A stretch of DNA of 6,388 nt from VRUE01 sp035266685. Its GTDB lineage: Bacteria > Actinomycetota > Thermoleophilia > Solirubrobacterales > 70-9. A model generated the notes under the pieces. That model saw nothing but the letters and a program-made list of their open reading frames with translations. It was not told the origin of the DNA and searched no databases. A program made the position numbers and the translations under genes. The first letter of the stretch is position 1. Every line of letters starts with the position of its first letter. This document shows, in pieces, positions 1 to 4,886 of this stretch. Where the stretch lies: assembly GCA_035266685.1 (NCBI GenBank), contig DATFMX010000032.1:1-6388 (forward strand). Direction: 5' to 3'.

Positions 1-780
1 GAGATCGGCCGTCCCGACGCCTGGGAGGTCCAGGGCAGGGGCGAGCTTCAGCTCGTCGTCCTGCTCGAGATGATGCGCCGCGAGGGCTTCGAGCTGACCG
101 CGGGCCAGCCACAGGTGATCACGCGCGAGGTCGACGGCAAGATCCACGAGCCGGTCGAACGGCTGGCGATCGACGTCCCCGAGGACCATGTCGGCGCGAT
201 CACCCAGTTGCTGGCCGGGCGCAAGGGCCGCCTCGACCACATGGTCAACCACTCGACCGGCTGGGTGCGGATGGACTACCTGGTCCCGGCTCGCGGCCTG
301 ATCGGCCTGCGCACCGAGTTCCTCACCGAGACCCGCGGCTCGGGGATCATGCACCATGTCTTCGACCGCTGGGAGCCCTGGGCGGGCGAGCTGCGTACCC
401 GCCCGACCGGCTCGCTGGTGGCGGACCGCCGCGGCTCCACCGCCAGCCACGCGTTGATGAACCTGCAGGATCGCGGCACGCTGTTCATCGGCCCCGGCGA
501 GGAGGTCTACGAGGGGATGGTCGTCGGCGAGAACGCCCGCTCGGACGACCTCGACGTCAACGCGATCAAGGAGAAGCACCAGACCAACGTGCGCGCCGCC
601 AGCGCCGACATCCTGGTCCGCCTCGAGCCGCCCAAACGACTCTCGCTGGAAGCGGCGCTGGAGTTCCTGCGCGACGACGAGTGCGTCGAAGTGACGCCCG
701 AGTCGGTCCGGCTGCGCAAGGTCGAGCTGGACAAAACCAAGCGCCAGAAGCGCGCCCGGCAGAGCGCCCGCGTCGCCTAG
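1..780 (+). CDS. typA: Translational GTPase TypA/BipA, C-terminal part (5' end outside window)
   Basis: The reading frame is open from base 1 and ends at TAG 778–780, giving the last 259 codons of a protein usually a little over 600 residues long. TypA/BipA is an EF-G-like GTPase that binds the 70S ribosome and helps ribosome assembly and translation under stress and cold. The GTPase domain lies outside the window. What remains is the EF-G-like domain with the GRGELQL motif at about residues 13–19 of the fragment and MRREGFEL soon after. It is followed by the TypA-specific C-terminal domain, recognisable from LQDRGTLFIGPGEEVYEGMVVGE, the DLDVNAIKEK…TNVRA stretch, and the closing LSLEAALEF…DDECVEVTPESVRLRK block. 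The last 20 residues are basic (KTKRQKRARQSARVA), as is common in this family. The gene converges on the membrane-protein gene at 794, with only 13 nt between stop codons. Family assignment is firm; the start cannot be seen. Confidence 0.96.
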   Translation, partial: EIGRPDAWEVQGRGELQLVVLLEMMRREGFELTAGQPQVITREVDGKIHEPVERLAIDVPEDHVGAITQLLAGRKGRLDHMVNHSTGWVRMDYLVPARGLIGLRTEFLTETRGSGIMHHVFDRWEPWAGELRTRPTGSLVADRRGSTASHALMNLQDRGTLFIGPGEEVYEGMVVGENARSDDLDVNAIKEKHQTNVRAASADILVRLEPPKRLSLEAALEFLRDDECVEVTPESVRLRKVELDKTKRQKRARQSARVA

Positions 781-783
781 AGC

Positions 784-799
784 GGCTGAGGGCTCAGCC
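784..799. terminator. Palindromic hairpin between convergent genes, possible shared terminator
   Basis: GGCTGAG (784–790) is mirrored by CTCAGCC (793–799) around two bases, which folds as a 6-bp stem with a GGGC loop on either strand. It lies just after the typA stop and overlaps the stop codon of the opposite gene (794–796). Its position suits a bidirectional terminator. There is no T-run on either side, so intrinsic termination would be weak; Rho-dependent termination is equally possible. Confidence 0.35.
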
Positions 800-1582
800 C
801 GCGGGCGCGGGCGGTGGAGGCGGTGGCGGAGGCGGTTCGCTCGCCGCCGGAGGCGGCGGCGGTGCGACTGCAGCGGCGGGGTCCGGGACGTCGGCGCCTC
901 CGCCGAGGTCGAAGAAGAGGACGCTGGCGACGATCGCGTAGATCGGCGCGGTCAGCACGTTGGCGACGATCGAGGCGACGATCGAGGCGCCGTCGCCGAT
1001 CGGCGTGGCGATGGCGCCGAGCACGAAGCCGAGCACGATCACGATCAGGAAGACGACGACGAGAACGCCGAGCACCGGCCAGCCGTTGCCGCGGACGAGC
1101 TCACGGCTGCGGCCGAAGGCGCCGATCGCGCCGGTGTCCTCGACCACGATCGCGGGCGCGCCGACCGCCCAGATCGTCACCAGGAACAGGCCGGGGACGA
1201 TGAAGAGGAAGAAGCCGATCCCGGCGGCGATGCCGAAGAGGATGCCGAACCCGATCAGTGGCAGGATCGCCGGACGCGCCGCCTCGAAGAGGTCGCCGAC
1301 CGTGCTGTCGCGGCGGCCGTCGCGCACATCGCTGACCAGCTCGACGACGAAGCCGGTGTAGAGCGCGTATCCGGCGAGCTGGACGATCGCGCCGAGCATG
1401 ATCAGGATCAGGCCGCCAGTCCGCAGCAGGCCGGCGACCACCCCGACGACGACGAAGACGACGATCGCGCTGCCGAGCAGCGCGCCGACGTTCTGGCTGT
1501 AGGTCGAGAAGGTCTCGCTGATGACGTCGCCGACGCCGATTCGCTTGGCGGGCGCCGGGGCGGGTTGCTGTGCAGCCTCCAT
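794..1582 (-). CDS. Polytopic membrane protein with poly-proline C-terminal tail
   Basis: A 262-residue integral membrane protein of unknown specific function. A short Ala/Pro-rich cytosolic N-terminus leads into VGDVISETFSTYSQN, a motif typical of the GPDPase-membrane-domain / YciC (UPF0259)-like group. Hydrophobic segments lie at about residues 33–53, 56–82, 105–140 (probably two passes, with IVPGLFLVTIW), 168–192 and 200–224. Between the third and fourth is APAIVVEDTGAIGAFGRSRELVRGNGW, the charged 'S..L..G' loop characteristic of these families. The last 32 residues are unstructured, with runs of five prolines (241–245) and nine prolines (250–258). The ATG at 1582 is the first good start, but the Shine-Dalgarno is weak (AGGG about 13 nt upstream) and a G+C-rich hairpin abuts the start. 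It lies 41 nt downstream of the acyl-CoA dehydrogenase in the same direction, so co-transcription is plausible. Membrane topology is well supported; function is not, and the family match is from memory of motifs only. Confidence 0.85.
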   Translation of the reverse strand: MEAAQQPAPAPAKRIGVGDVISETFSTYSQNVGALLGSAIVVFVVVGVVAGLLRTGGLILIMLGAIVQLAGYALYTGFVVELVSDVRDGRRDSTVGDLFEAARPAILPLIGFGILFGIAAGIGFFLFIVPGLFLVTIWAVGAPAIVVEDTGAIGAFGRSRELVRGNGWPVLGVLVVVFLIVIVLGFVLGAIATPIGDGASIVASIVANVLTAPIYAIVASVLFFDLGGGADVPDPAAAVAPPPPPAASEPPPPPPPPPAPAG

Positions 1583-1611
1583 CGCCGCCCACCCTAGACG
1601 GGCGGGCGGCG
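1583..1611 (-). other. G+C-rich hairpin in the gap upstream of the membrane-protein start
   Basis: CGCCGCCC (1583–1590) pairs with GGGCGGCG (1604–1611) across a 13-nt loop. On the minus strand it lies 12 nt after the acyl-CoA dehydrogenase stop and ends directly at the ATG of the next gene. There is no T-run. It could act as a weak transcription barrier or could mask the ribosome-binding region of the downstream gene; it could also be chance in G+C-rich DNA. Confidence 0.25.
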
Positions 1612-1623
1612 GGGAGTCAAGGG

Positions 1624-2853
1624 CTAGACCGTCGCCGCGGCCTGCTCGGCCTGGCTGTCTTCCGCCGCTTTGGCCTTCTGGGCGGCCTCGGGCGTGGTCT
1701 CGTCGATGTTGCGCGGCAGCAGCACCTCTTTGGCGATCACGAGGCGCTGGATCTGGCTCGTGCCCTCATACAGCTGCATGATCTTCGCGTCGCGCATCAG
1801 TTTCTCGACCGGGTACTCCTTGATGAAGCCGTAGCCGCCGTAGACCTGGACCGCGTCGACGGTGATCTCCATCGCCGAGTCGGCGGCGAAGCGCTTGGCC
1901 TCCGAGGAGACGAGCGTGTTGCGTTTGCCCTGGTCGAGCAGCACGGCCGAGTTCCAGACCAGCAGCCGGCCCGCGTCGACCTTGGTCGCCATGTCGGCGA
2001 TCATGAACTGGATCGCCTGGTGCATCGCGATCGGCACGCCGAACTGAACCCTTTCCTTCGAGTACTCGGCCGCGTACTCGAACGCCGCGCGGCCGATGCC
2101 GACGGCCATCGCCGAGACGCCGGGGCGGGTGCGGTCGAGCGTCATCATCGCGAGCTTGAAGCCGTGGTTTTCCTCGCCGATCAGGTTCTCGGCCGGGATC
2201 TCGACTTCGTCGAAGGAGATGGTCGCGGTGTTGGACGCCCGCTGGCCCATCTTGTCCTCCTTCTTGTCGACGGTGACCCCGGGGAGGTCGGCGTCGACGA
2301 CGAAGGCGCTGATTCCGCGATGGCCGGCCTCGGGGTCGGTCTTCGCGTAGACGGTGAAGTAGTCGGCGTAGGAGCCGTTGGTGATGAAGCACTTGGAGCC
2401 GCTGATGACGTACTTGTCGCCCTTCTTGACGGCGCGGGTCTTCATCCCGGAGACGTCGGAGCCGGCGTCGGGCTCGGTCAGGCAGAAGGAGGCGAGCTTC
2501 TTGTCTTCGGTCAGCATGCCGAGGTACTTCTTCTTCGTCTCCTCGGAGCCGCCGAGCGCGATCGGCGCCGAGGCGAGGCCGTTGGCCATCAGCGAGGTGC
2601 CGATGCCCGAGCAGCCCCAGCCCATCTCCTCCTCGATCAGGCAGCCGGAGAGGTAGTCGAGGCCGGGTCCGCCGTAGGCCTCGGGGATGTGGGTGTTCAT
2701 CAACCCGACCTCCCAGGCCTTGTCGATGATGTCCTGCGGCCAGGTGCCGTCCTTGTCGTACTCCCAGGCGACCCTGCGGATCTCTTTCTCCGCGAAGTTA
2801 TGTGCCAGCTCGCGCAGGTCTTTCTGCTCGTCGGTCAGGGTGAAGTCAACCAC
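1624..2853 (-). CDS. Acyl-CoA dehydrogenase, medium-chain-type
   Basis: A complete 409-residue FAD-dependent acyl-CoA dehydrogenase, which introduces the 2,3-double bond into acyl-CoA thioesters in beta-oxidation or branched-chain amino-acid breakdown and passes electrons to electron-transfer flavoprotein. The N-terminal helical domain (residues 1–120) begins FTLTDEQKDLRELAHNFAEKE. The central beta domain carries the FAD/substrate signature CLTEPDAGSDVSG (124–136) and ITNGSYADYF (157–166). The C-terminal helical domain has KERVQFGVPI, the QVYGGYGFIKEYPVEKLMRDAKI block, and YEGTSQIQR, whose Glu363 matches the catalytic base of medium- and short-chain enzymes. The final ~26 residues (from about 384) form an Ala/Gln/Glu-rich tail beyond the usual family end. 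The start is GTG at 2853, supported by AAGGAG nine bases upstream (2863–2868 on the plus strand). A TetR-type palindrome lies 38–53 nt upstream, suggesting repression relieved by an acyl-CoA. Substrate chain length cannot be read from sequence alone; the residues resemble MCAD/butyryl-CoA dehydrogenases. Confidence 0.97.
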   Translation of the reverse strand: MVDFTLTDEQKDLRELAHNFAEKEIRRVAWEYDKDGTWPQDIIDKAWEVGLMNTHIPEAYGGPGLDYLSGCLIEEEMGWGCSGIGTSLMANGLASAPIALGGSEETKKKYLGMLTEDKKLASFCLTEPDAGSDVSGMKTRAVKKGDKYVISGSKCFITNGSYADYFTVYAKTDPEAGHRGISAFVVDADLPGVTVDKKEDKMGQRASNTATISFDEVEIPAENLIGEENHGFKLAMMTLDRTRPGVSAMAVGIGRAAFEYAAEYSKERVQFGVPIAMHQAIQFMIADMATKVDAGRLLVWNSAVLLDQGKRNTLVSSEAKRFAADSAMEITVDAVQVYGGYGFIKEYPVEKLMRDAKIMQLYEGTSQIQRLVIAKEVLLPRNIDETTPEAAQKAKAAEDSQAEQAAATV

Positions 2854-2862
2854 TGCTGCGTG

Positions 2863-2868
2863 CTCCTT
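2863..2868 (-). promoter_or_regulatory. Strong Shine-Dalgarno for the acyl-CoA dehydrogenase
   Basis: Read on the minus strand this is AAGGAG, nine bases before GTG 2853. It fixes the start at the GTG rather than at a later codon, and it is one of the best ribosome-binding sites in the window. Confidence 0.8.
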
Positions 2869-2890
2869 TATCTCGGTGGGAGTGGGCCGA

Positions 2891-2906
2891 TTGACTGGTC
2901 AGTCAA
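2891..2906. promoter_or_regulatory. Perfect palindrome, likely TetR-family operator
   Basis: TTGACTG (2891–2897) and CAGTCAA (2900–2906) are perfect inverted repeats separated by GT. The size and TGACTG/CAGTCA half-sites resemble operators of TetR-family repressors that control fatty-acid degradation genes. The site lies 38–53 nt upstream of the acyl-CoA dehydrogenase start. A TANNNT-type minus-strand -10 candidate (TACCCT, 2916–2921) lies nine bases upstream of it, so a bound repressor would cover the transcription start region. No TetR gene is in the window, so the regulator would act from elsewhere. The palindrome is directly visible; the regulator class is inferred. Confidence 0.65.
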
Positions 2907-2940
2907 CCAGCCCCAAGGGTAGCGCAGCCGGCCAAAGAGG

Positions 2941-2987
2941 GCGCGGTCGAGGTTTGAGCCGCTATTCGGACCAAACCTCGACCGCGC
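2941..2987. other. Perfect 16-bp inverted repeat (long hairpin) in a divergent intergenic region
   Basis: GCGCGGTCGAGGTTTG (2941–2956) is matched exactly by its reverse complement at 2972–2987, enclosing a 15-nt interval in which CCG (2959–2961) can pair with CGG (2967–2969). It sits between two divergently transcribed genes, so neither of them needs a terminator here, and there is no T-tract. Candidates are a cis-regulatory hairpin, a protein-binding palindrome, a small RNA, or one copy of a dispersed intergenic palindromic repeat. Confidence 0.7.
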
Positions 2988-3004
2988 TGCGGAGAATCGC
3001 GGGG

Positions 3005-3010
3005 TAGGCT
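3005..3010 (+). promoter_or_regulatory. TANNNT -10 element, probable leaderless promoter
   Basis: TAGGCT ends six bases before the GTG at 3017, and no convincing Shine-Dalgarno precedes that GTG. In actinobacteria a TANNNT hexamer at this distance commonly gives a transcript beginning at the start codon itself. No good -35 hexamer is visible at 16–18 bp spacing; the preceding DNA is the long hairpin. Confidence 0.4.
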
Positions 3011-3016
3011 GGGGGT

Positions 3017-3325
3017 GTGGCGCTGCTCGATATCCAGGCGGGCTTTGTGCTGACGCTGATCACCCTGATCGCGCTGCCGATCGCGCTTGTCGCCTTCGCC
3101 CGCACCGGGCCGCTCTGGCAGAGCGTCGGCAAGGGGCCGTTCGCGATCGAGCAGGAAATTCCGCCGCCGAGCCCCGTCTCGCGGCCCGACCCGCCGGTCG
3201 ACCGCCGCCTGCAGGAGACAGAGGCGCGGCAGATGATCGCGGCCAAGTCCTACCGCCGCATGCGCCGCGGCGAGGCGCCGCTCGACGTCGAGGCCGAGAT
3301 AGACGGCCAGCTCGCGGATTTGTAG
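3017..3325 (+). CDS. Small single-pass membrane protein of unknown function
   Basis: A 102-residue protein starting at GTG 3017. One hydrophobic segment at about residues 8–28 (AGFVLTLITLIALPIALVAFA) has a short N-terminal lead and no cleavage site, so it is probably a membrane anchor. A Pro-rich linker follows (IPPPSPVSRPDPPVDRR, 48–64), and then a charged cytosolic helix region, EARQMIAAKSYRRMRRGEAPLDVEAEIDGQLADL. The RRGEAPLDVEAEI segment looks conserved in style and is probably the functional part, but I cannot assign it to a named domain. The stop codon TAG (3323–3325) overlaps an AGGA that can serve the next gene, so this is likely the first gene of a three-gene unit with the acidic protein and bcp. 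Codon use matches its neighbours and the protein ends cleanly, so I consider it real. It could be a membrane tether or assembly helper; nothing in the sequence decides this. Confidence 0.75.
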   Translation: MALLDIQAGFVLTLITLIALPIALVAFARTGPLWQSVGKGPFAIEQEIPPPSPVSRPDPPVDRRLQETEARQMIAAKSYRRMRRGEAPLDVEAEIDGQLADL

Positions 3326-3336
3326 GATCGGGGGCG

Positions 3337-3672
3337 ATGGCCGCCCAGCCGGAGAACCTGTACGAGGTCGAGGAGCTGCTCAACCAGCCCGGGACCTACT
3401 TCAACCCGCAGACCGAGGTGCTCGTGGTCGTCGACGACTCGACCTCGCTCGACCAGGAGGTCTTCAACCTCGAGGACTACGAGGGCTCGGACTGGGTGCG
3501 GATCTCCGACGAGGTGCCGGTCGACGAGGACCGCCGCGACCGCGCGCTGGAGAGCTTCCAGACGCATTACCACCCCGGCGCGACCGGCTCCGTCTCGGCG
3601 ACGGCGCTCGAACAGGGCGACCAGGAGCTCGACGAGGACGAGGACGGCCAGGACCCCGGGCGCGAGGACTGA
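3337..3672 (+). CDS. Small acidic protein of unknown function
   Basis: A 111-residue soluble, strongly acidic protein. The N-terminal two thirds looks folded: LYEVEELLNQPGTYFNPQTEVLVVVDDS (8–35) suggests a helix followed by a beta hairpin. FNLEDYEGSDWVRISDEVPVDEDRRDRALESFQTHYHP (43–80) adds aromatic and acidic patches. The remaining 30 residues are low-complexity with an Asp/Glu run (ELDEDEDGQD, 97–106) and probably disordered. There is no signal peptide, no transmembrane segment and no Cys. ATG 3337 has AGGA at 3324–3327, nine bases upstream, overlapping the previous stop codon, and the gene ends 10 nt before bcp. The spacing indicates translation from a common mRNA with the flanking genes. 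I do not recognise the family. The acidic VVVDDS and DEVPVDED patches might bind metal or a basic partner, but that is speculation. Confidence 0.8.
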   Translation: MAAQPENLYEVEELLNQPGTYFNPQTEVLVVVDDSTSLDQEVFNLEDYEGSDWVRISDEVPVDEDRRDRALESFQTHYHPGATGSVSATALEQGDQELDEDEDGQDPGRED

Positions 3673-3682
3673 GGAGGCGACG

Positions 3683-4162
3683 ATGCTCGAGGCAGGCCAG
3701 GAGGCGCCCGATTTCACCCTTCCCGACCAGGACGGCCGCGAGTTCACGCTCTCCGGGCAGCGCAACATGGGCCTGCCCGTCGTCGTCTACTTCTACCCGA
3801 AGGCCGACACCCCGGGCTGCACGATCCAGGCCTGCGGCGTGCGCGACCACTTCGACGACTACTCCGAGACTCACGCCGCACGCGTGGTCGGCATCTCCCC
3901 CGACTCGGTCGCCGACGTGAAGAAGTTCCACGACAAATTCGACCTGAACTTCACCCTGCTGGCCGACGCCGACCACGCGGTCGCCGAGGCCTACGGCGTC
4001 TGGGGCGAGAAGTCGATGTACGGCAAGAAGTACATGGGCGTGACGCGCGCGACCTTCATCGTCGACGGTGAAGGCAAGATCGCCAAGGTCTTCCCCAAGG
4101 TCTCGCCGAAGACGCACGACGAGGTAGTGCTCGAAGCGCTCGCCGAGCTGGACTCGGCCTAG
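3683..4162 (+). CDS. bcp: Thiol peroxidase of the BCP (AhpC/TSA) family
   Basis: A complete 159-residue peroxiredoxin that reduces hydrogen peroxide and organic hydroperoxides in the cytosol, usually with thioredoxin as electron donor. The N-terminus GQEAPDFTLPDQDG is typical. The active site YPKADTPGCTIQAC places the peroxidatic Cys at residue 46, with Pro39 and Thr43 in the conserved PxxxTxxC arrangement. A second Cys at 51 has the five-residue spacing of E. coli BCP (Cys45/Cys50), so an atypical two-Cys mechanism is likely. Arg122 in YMGVTRATFIVD is the conserved catalytic arginine. Length equals the usual BCP length. ATG 3683 is preceded by GAGGAGG (3671–3677), the strongest ribosome-binding site of this cluster, so it may be translated more efficiently than the two small genes before it. 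It converges with the DUF2283 gene, with 20 nt between stop codons and no clear terminator hairpin. Confidence 0.97.
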   Translation: MLEAGQEAPDFTLPDQDGREFTLSGQRNMGLPVVVYFYPKADTPGCTIQACGVRDHFDDYSETHAARVVGISPDSVADVKKFHDKFDLNFTLLADADHAVAEAYGVWGEKSMYGKKYMGVTRATFIVDGEGKIAKVFPKVSPKTHDEVVLEALAELDSA

Positions 4163-4182
4163 GCTGCTGCGGCACACGGTCG

Positions 4183-4479
4183 CTATGCGGCTGTGGCAAA
4201 GGCCTCAGCCAAATGGCGCGCCGAGGTTTCGAGTGGCTCGGCCGAATCGACTGAGCCAGGGATCGTGATCACGATCCGGCCGTCCTGCTCGGCCAGCCAC
4301 CGGGCCCCGACGACCGTTATCCCGATGATTTCGCCCGCCTCGTCGAGCCTGATCGCATGCCCCTCAGGCGACGCGACGGTCTTTGCGGCCGGTGCAGGTT
4401 TGCCCTTGCTCATATAGAGGACATCTCCTTCAGCGTCGTAGGAGACGTCGTCAAATCGGTGCTCGCCCAGACAGATCAT
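4183..4479 (-). CDS. DUF2283-domain protein, putative antitoxin of a two-gene module
   Basis: A 98-residue protein. Residues about 9–57 match the DUF2283 pattern: FDDVSYDAEGDVLYMSKGKPAPA, then SPEGHAIRLDEAGEIIGITVVGARWL, i.e. the 'YD.E.DVLY … D..G.I.GI.V' beta-rich core of that family. After this come a strand (GRIVITIP, 67–74) and a Ala-rich helix to the C-terminus (SARHLAEAFATAA). ATG 4479 overlaps the stop of the upstream gene in an ATGA (4476–4479), so the two are translationally coupled; the Shine-Dalgarno is poor, consistent with coupling. DUF2283 has no proven biochemical role known to me. Small DUF2283 proteins often sit beside small RelE/DUF4258-like proteins, and an antitoxin role is inferred from that plus the overlap here. 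An unrelated small beta-protein function remains possible. Confidence 0.8.
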   Translation of the reverse strand: MICLGEHRFDDVSYDAEGDVLYMSKGKPAPAAKTVASPEGHAIRLDEAGEIIGITVVGARWLAEQDGRIVITIPGSVDSAEPLETSARHLAEAFATAA

Positions 4480-4772
4480 CTCCGCGGCAACCTCGGCTTT
4501 GGATCGTTGTCCTGGAAGAAGGCCGTGACGAAGCGGTCGAACTCGCCTCCAAACTCCAAGATCACGCGAATCCAGCCGTCCGGAGGCACCTGCCGGTACA
4601 GGCGCTCGCGTCCCGGAATCCGATCCGGGTTCCTGTAGATGGGCCGTTCGATGGTCTTCACCGCGTCTGAAAGCGATCCGTAGATCTCAGGATGCCGCCG
4701 GCGGGCGTGCGCCCAGGCATCCCAGTCGAGTTCAACATAGCGCCCTTCGACGCCTCTGACAAGAAGTATCAC
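4476..4772 (-). CDS. Small RelE/BECR-like protein, putative toxin paired with DUF2283
   Basis: A 98-residue protein encoded just upstream of, and overlapping by four bases, the DUF2283 gene. The visible pattern is a short N-terminal strand (RYVELD), a helix with W..A..RHPEIYG, a second helix SLSDAVKTIERP, then IYRNPDRIPGRERLYRQ, a strand pair WIRVILEF and FDRFVTAFFQDNDPKPRLP. This order (helix with His, 'I..P..I..D…GRERLYR', then paired strands ending in VTAFF) is what I associate with compact BECR/RelE- or DUF4258-type nuclease-like proteins. Candidate active residues are His in RHPE, the Arg residues of GRERLYR, and the terminal Phe-Phe. I cannot name a family with certainty. The start is taken as GTG 4772; it has no Shine-Dalgarno, but TAGCGT (4781–4786, minus strand) could be a -10 for a leaderless message. 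G+C is lower here (35 of 60 bases at 4501–4560, versus 43 of 60 in pilT at 5281–5340). The start codon is uncertain. Confidence 0.7.
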   Translation of the reverse strand: MILLVRGVEGRYVELDWDAWAHARRRHPEIYGSLSDAVKTIERPIYRNPDRIPGRERLYRQVPPDGWIRVILEFGGEFDRFVTAFFQDNDPKPRLPRR

Positions 4773-4792
4773 CAGAAGCGACGCTAAAAGGG

Positions 4793-4860
4793 ACCGGCGC
4801 GCGTGTGGCGCGCAGGATCAAAGAATTGCGCGGACGTTCTGTGTCAGAACACGCGCCGGT
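4793..4860 (-). terminator. Nested inverted repeats after pilT: structured terminator or leader element
   Basis: Outer arms ACCGGCGCGCGTGT (4793–4806) and ACACGCGCCGGT (4849–4860) are complementary apart from a two-base bulge. Inside them are two smaller hairpins: CGCGCA/TGCGCG (4809–4814 with 4827–4832) and GTTCTG/CAGAAC (4836–4841 with 4845–4850; its last two bases are shared with the outer arm). The whole could fold as a three-way junction. On the minus strand it lies 26 nt after the pilT stop, and the outer stem is followed by CCCTTTTA, a short U-run. A pilT terminator is the simplest reading; it also lies about 20 nt ahead of the putative toxin start and could control that pair. Confidence 0.45.
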
Positions 4861-4886
4861 CGGGCGCGTCGGGGCCTCCGATGGAA

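Noticed and set aside
805..838. G-rich GGN repeat as a regulatory G-quadruplex or tandem repeat element
   Set aside because: It is fully explained as the complement of the proline codons ending the membrane protein, and it has only two-G tracts in most positions.
1570..2922. A 450-codon plus-strand open frame opposite the acyl-CoA dehydrogenase
   Set aside because: It mirrors the acyl-CoA dehydrogenase codons. Its product is a low-complexity Val/Asp/Gly/Leu/Arg sequence without any domain, as expected from the antisense of a G+C-biased gene.
4157..4164. GCCTAGGC palindrome at the bcp stop codon as a terminator or operator
   Set aside because: It is only 8 bp with no loop or T-run, and it arises from the last codons; no support for a function.
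3464..4177. A minus-strand frame opposite bcp and the small acidic gene
   Set aside because: It is antisense to a peroxiredoxin with intact catalytic residues; the product has no recognisable domain and ends in an Arg/Pro-rich shadow stretch.
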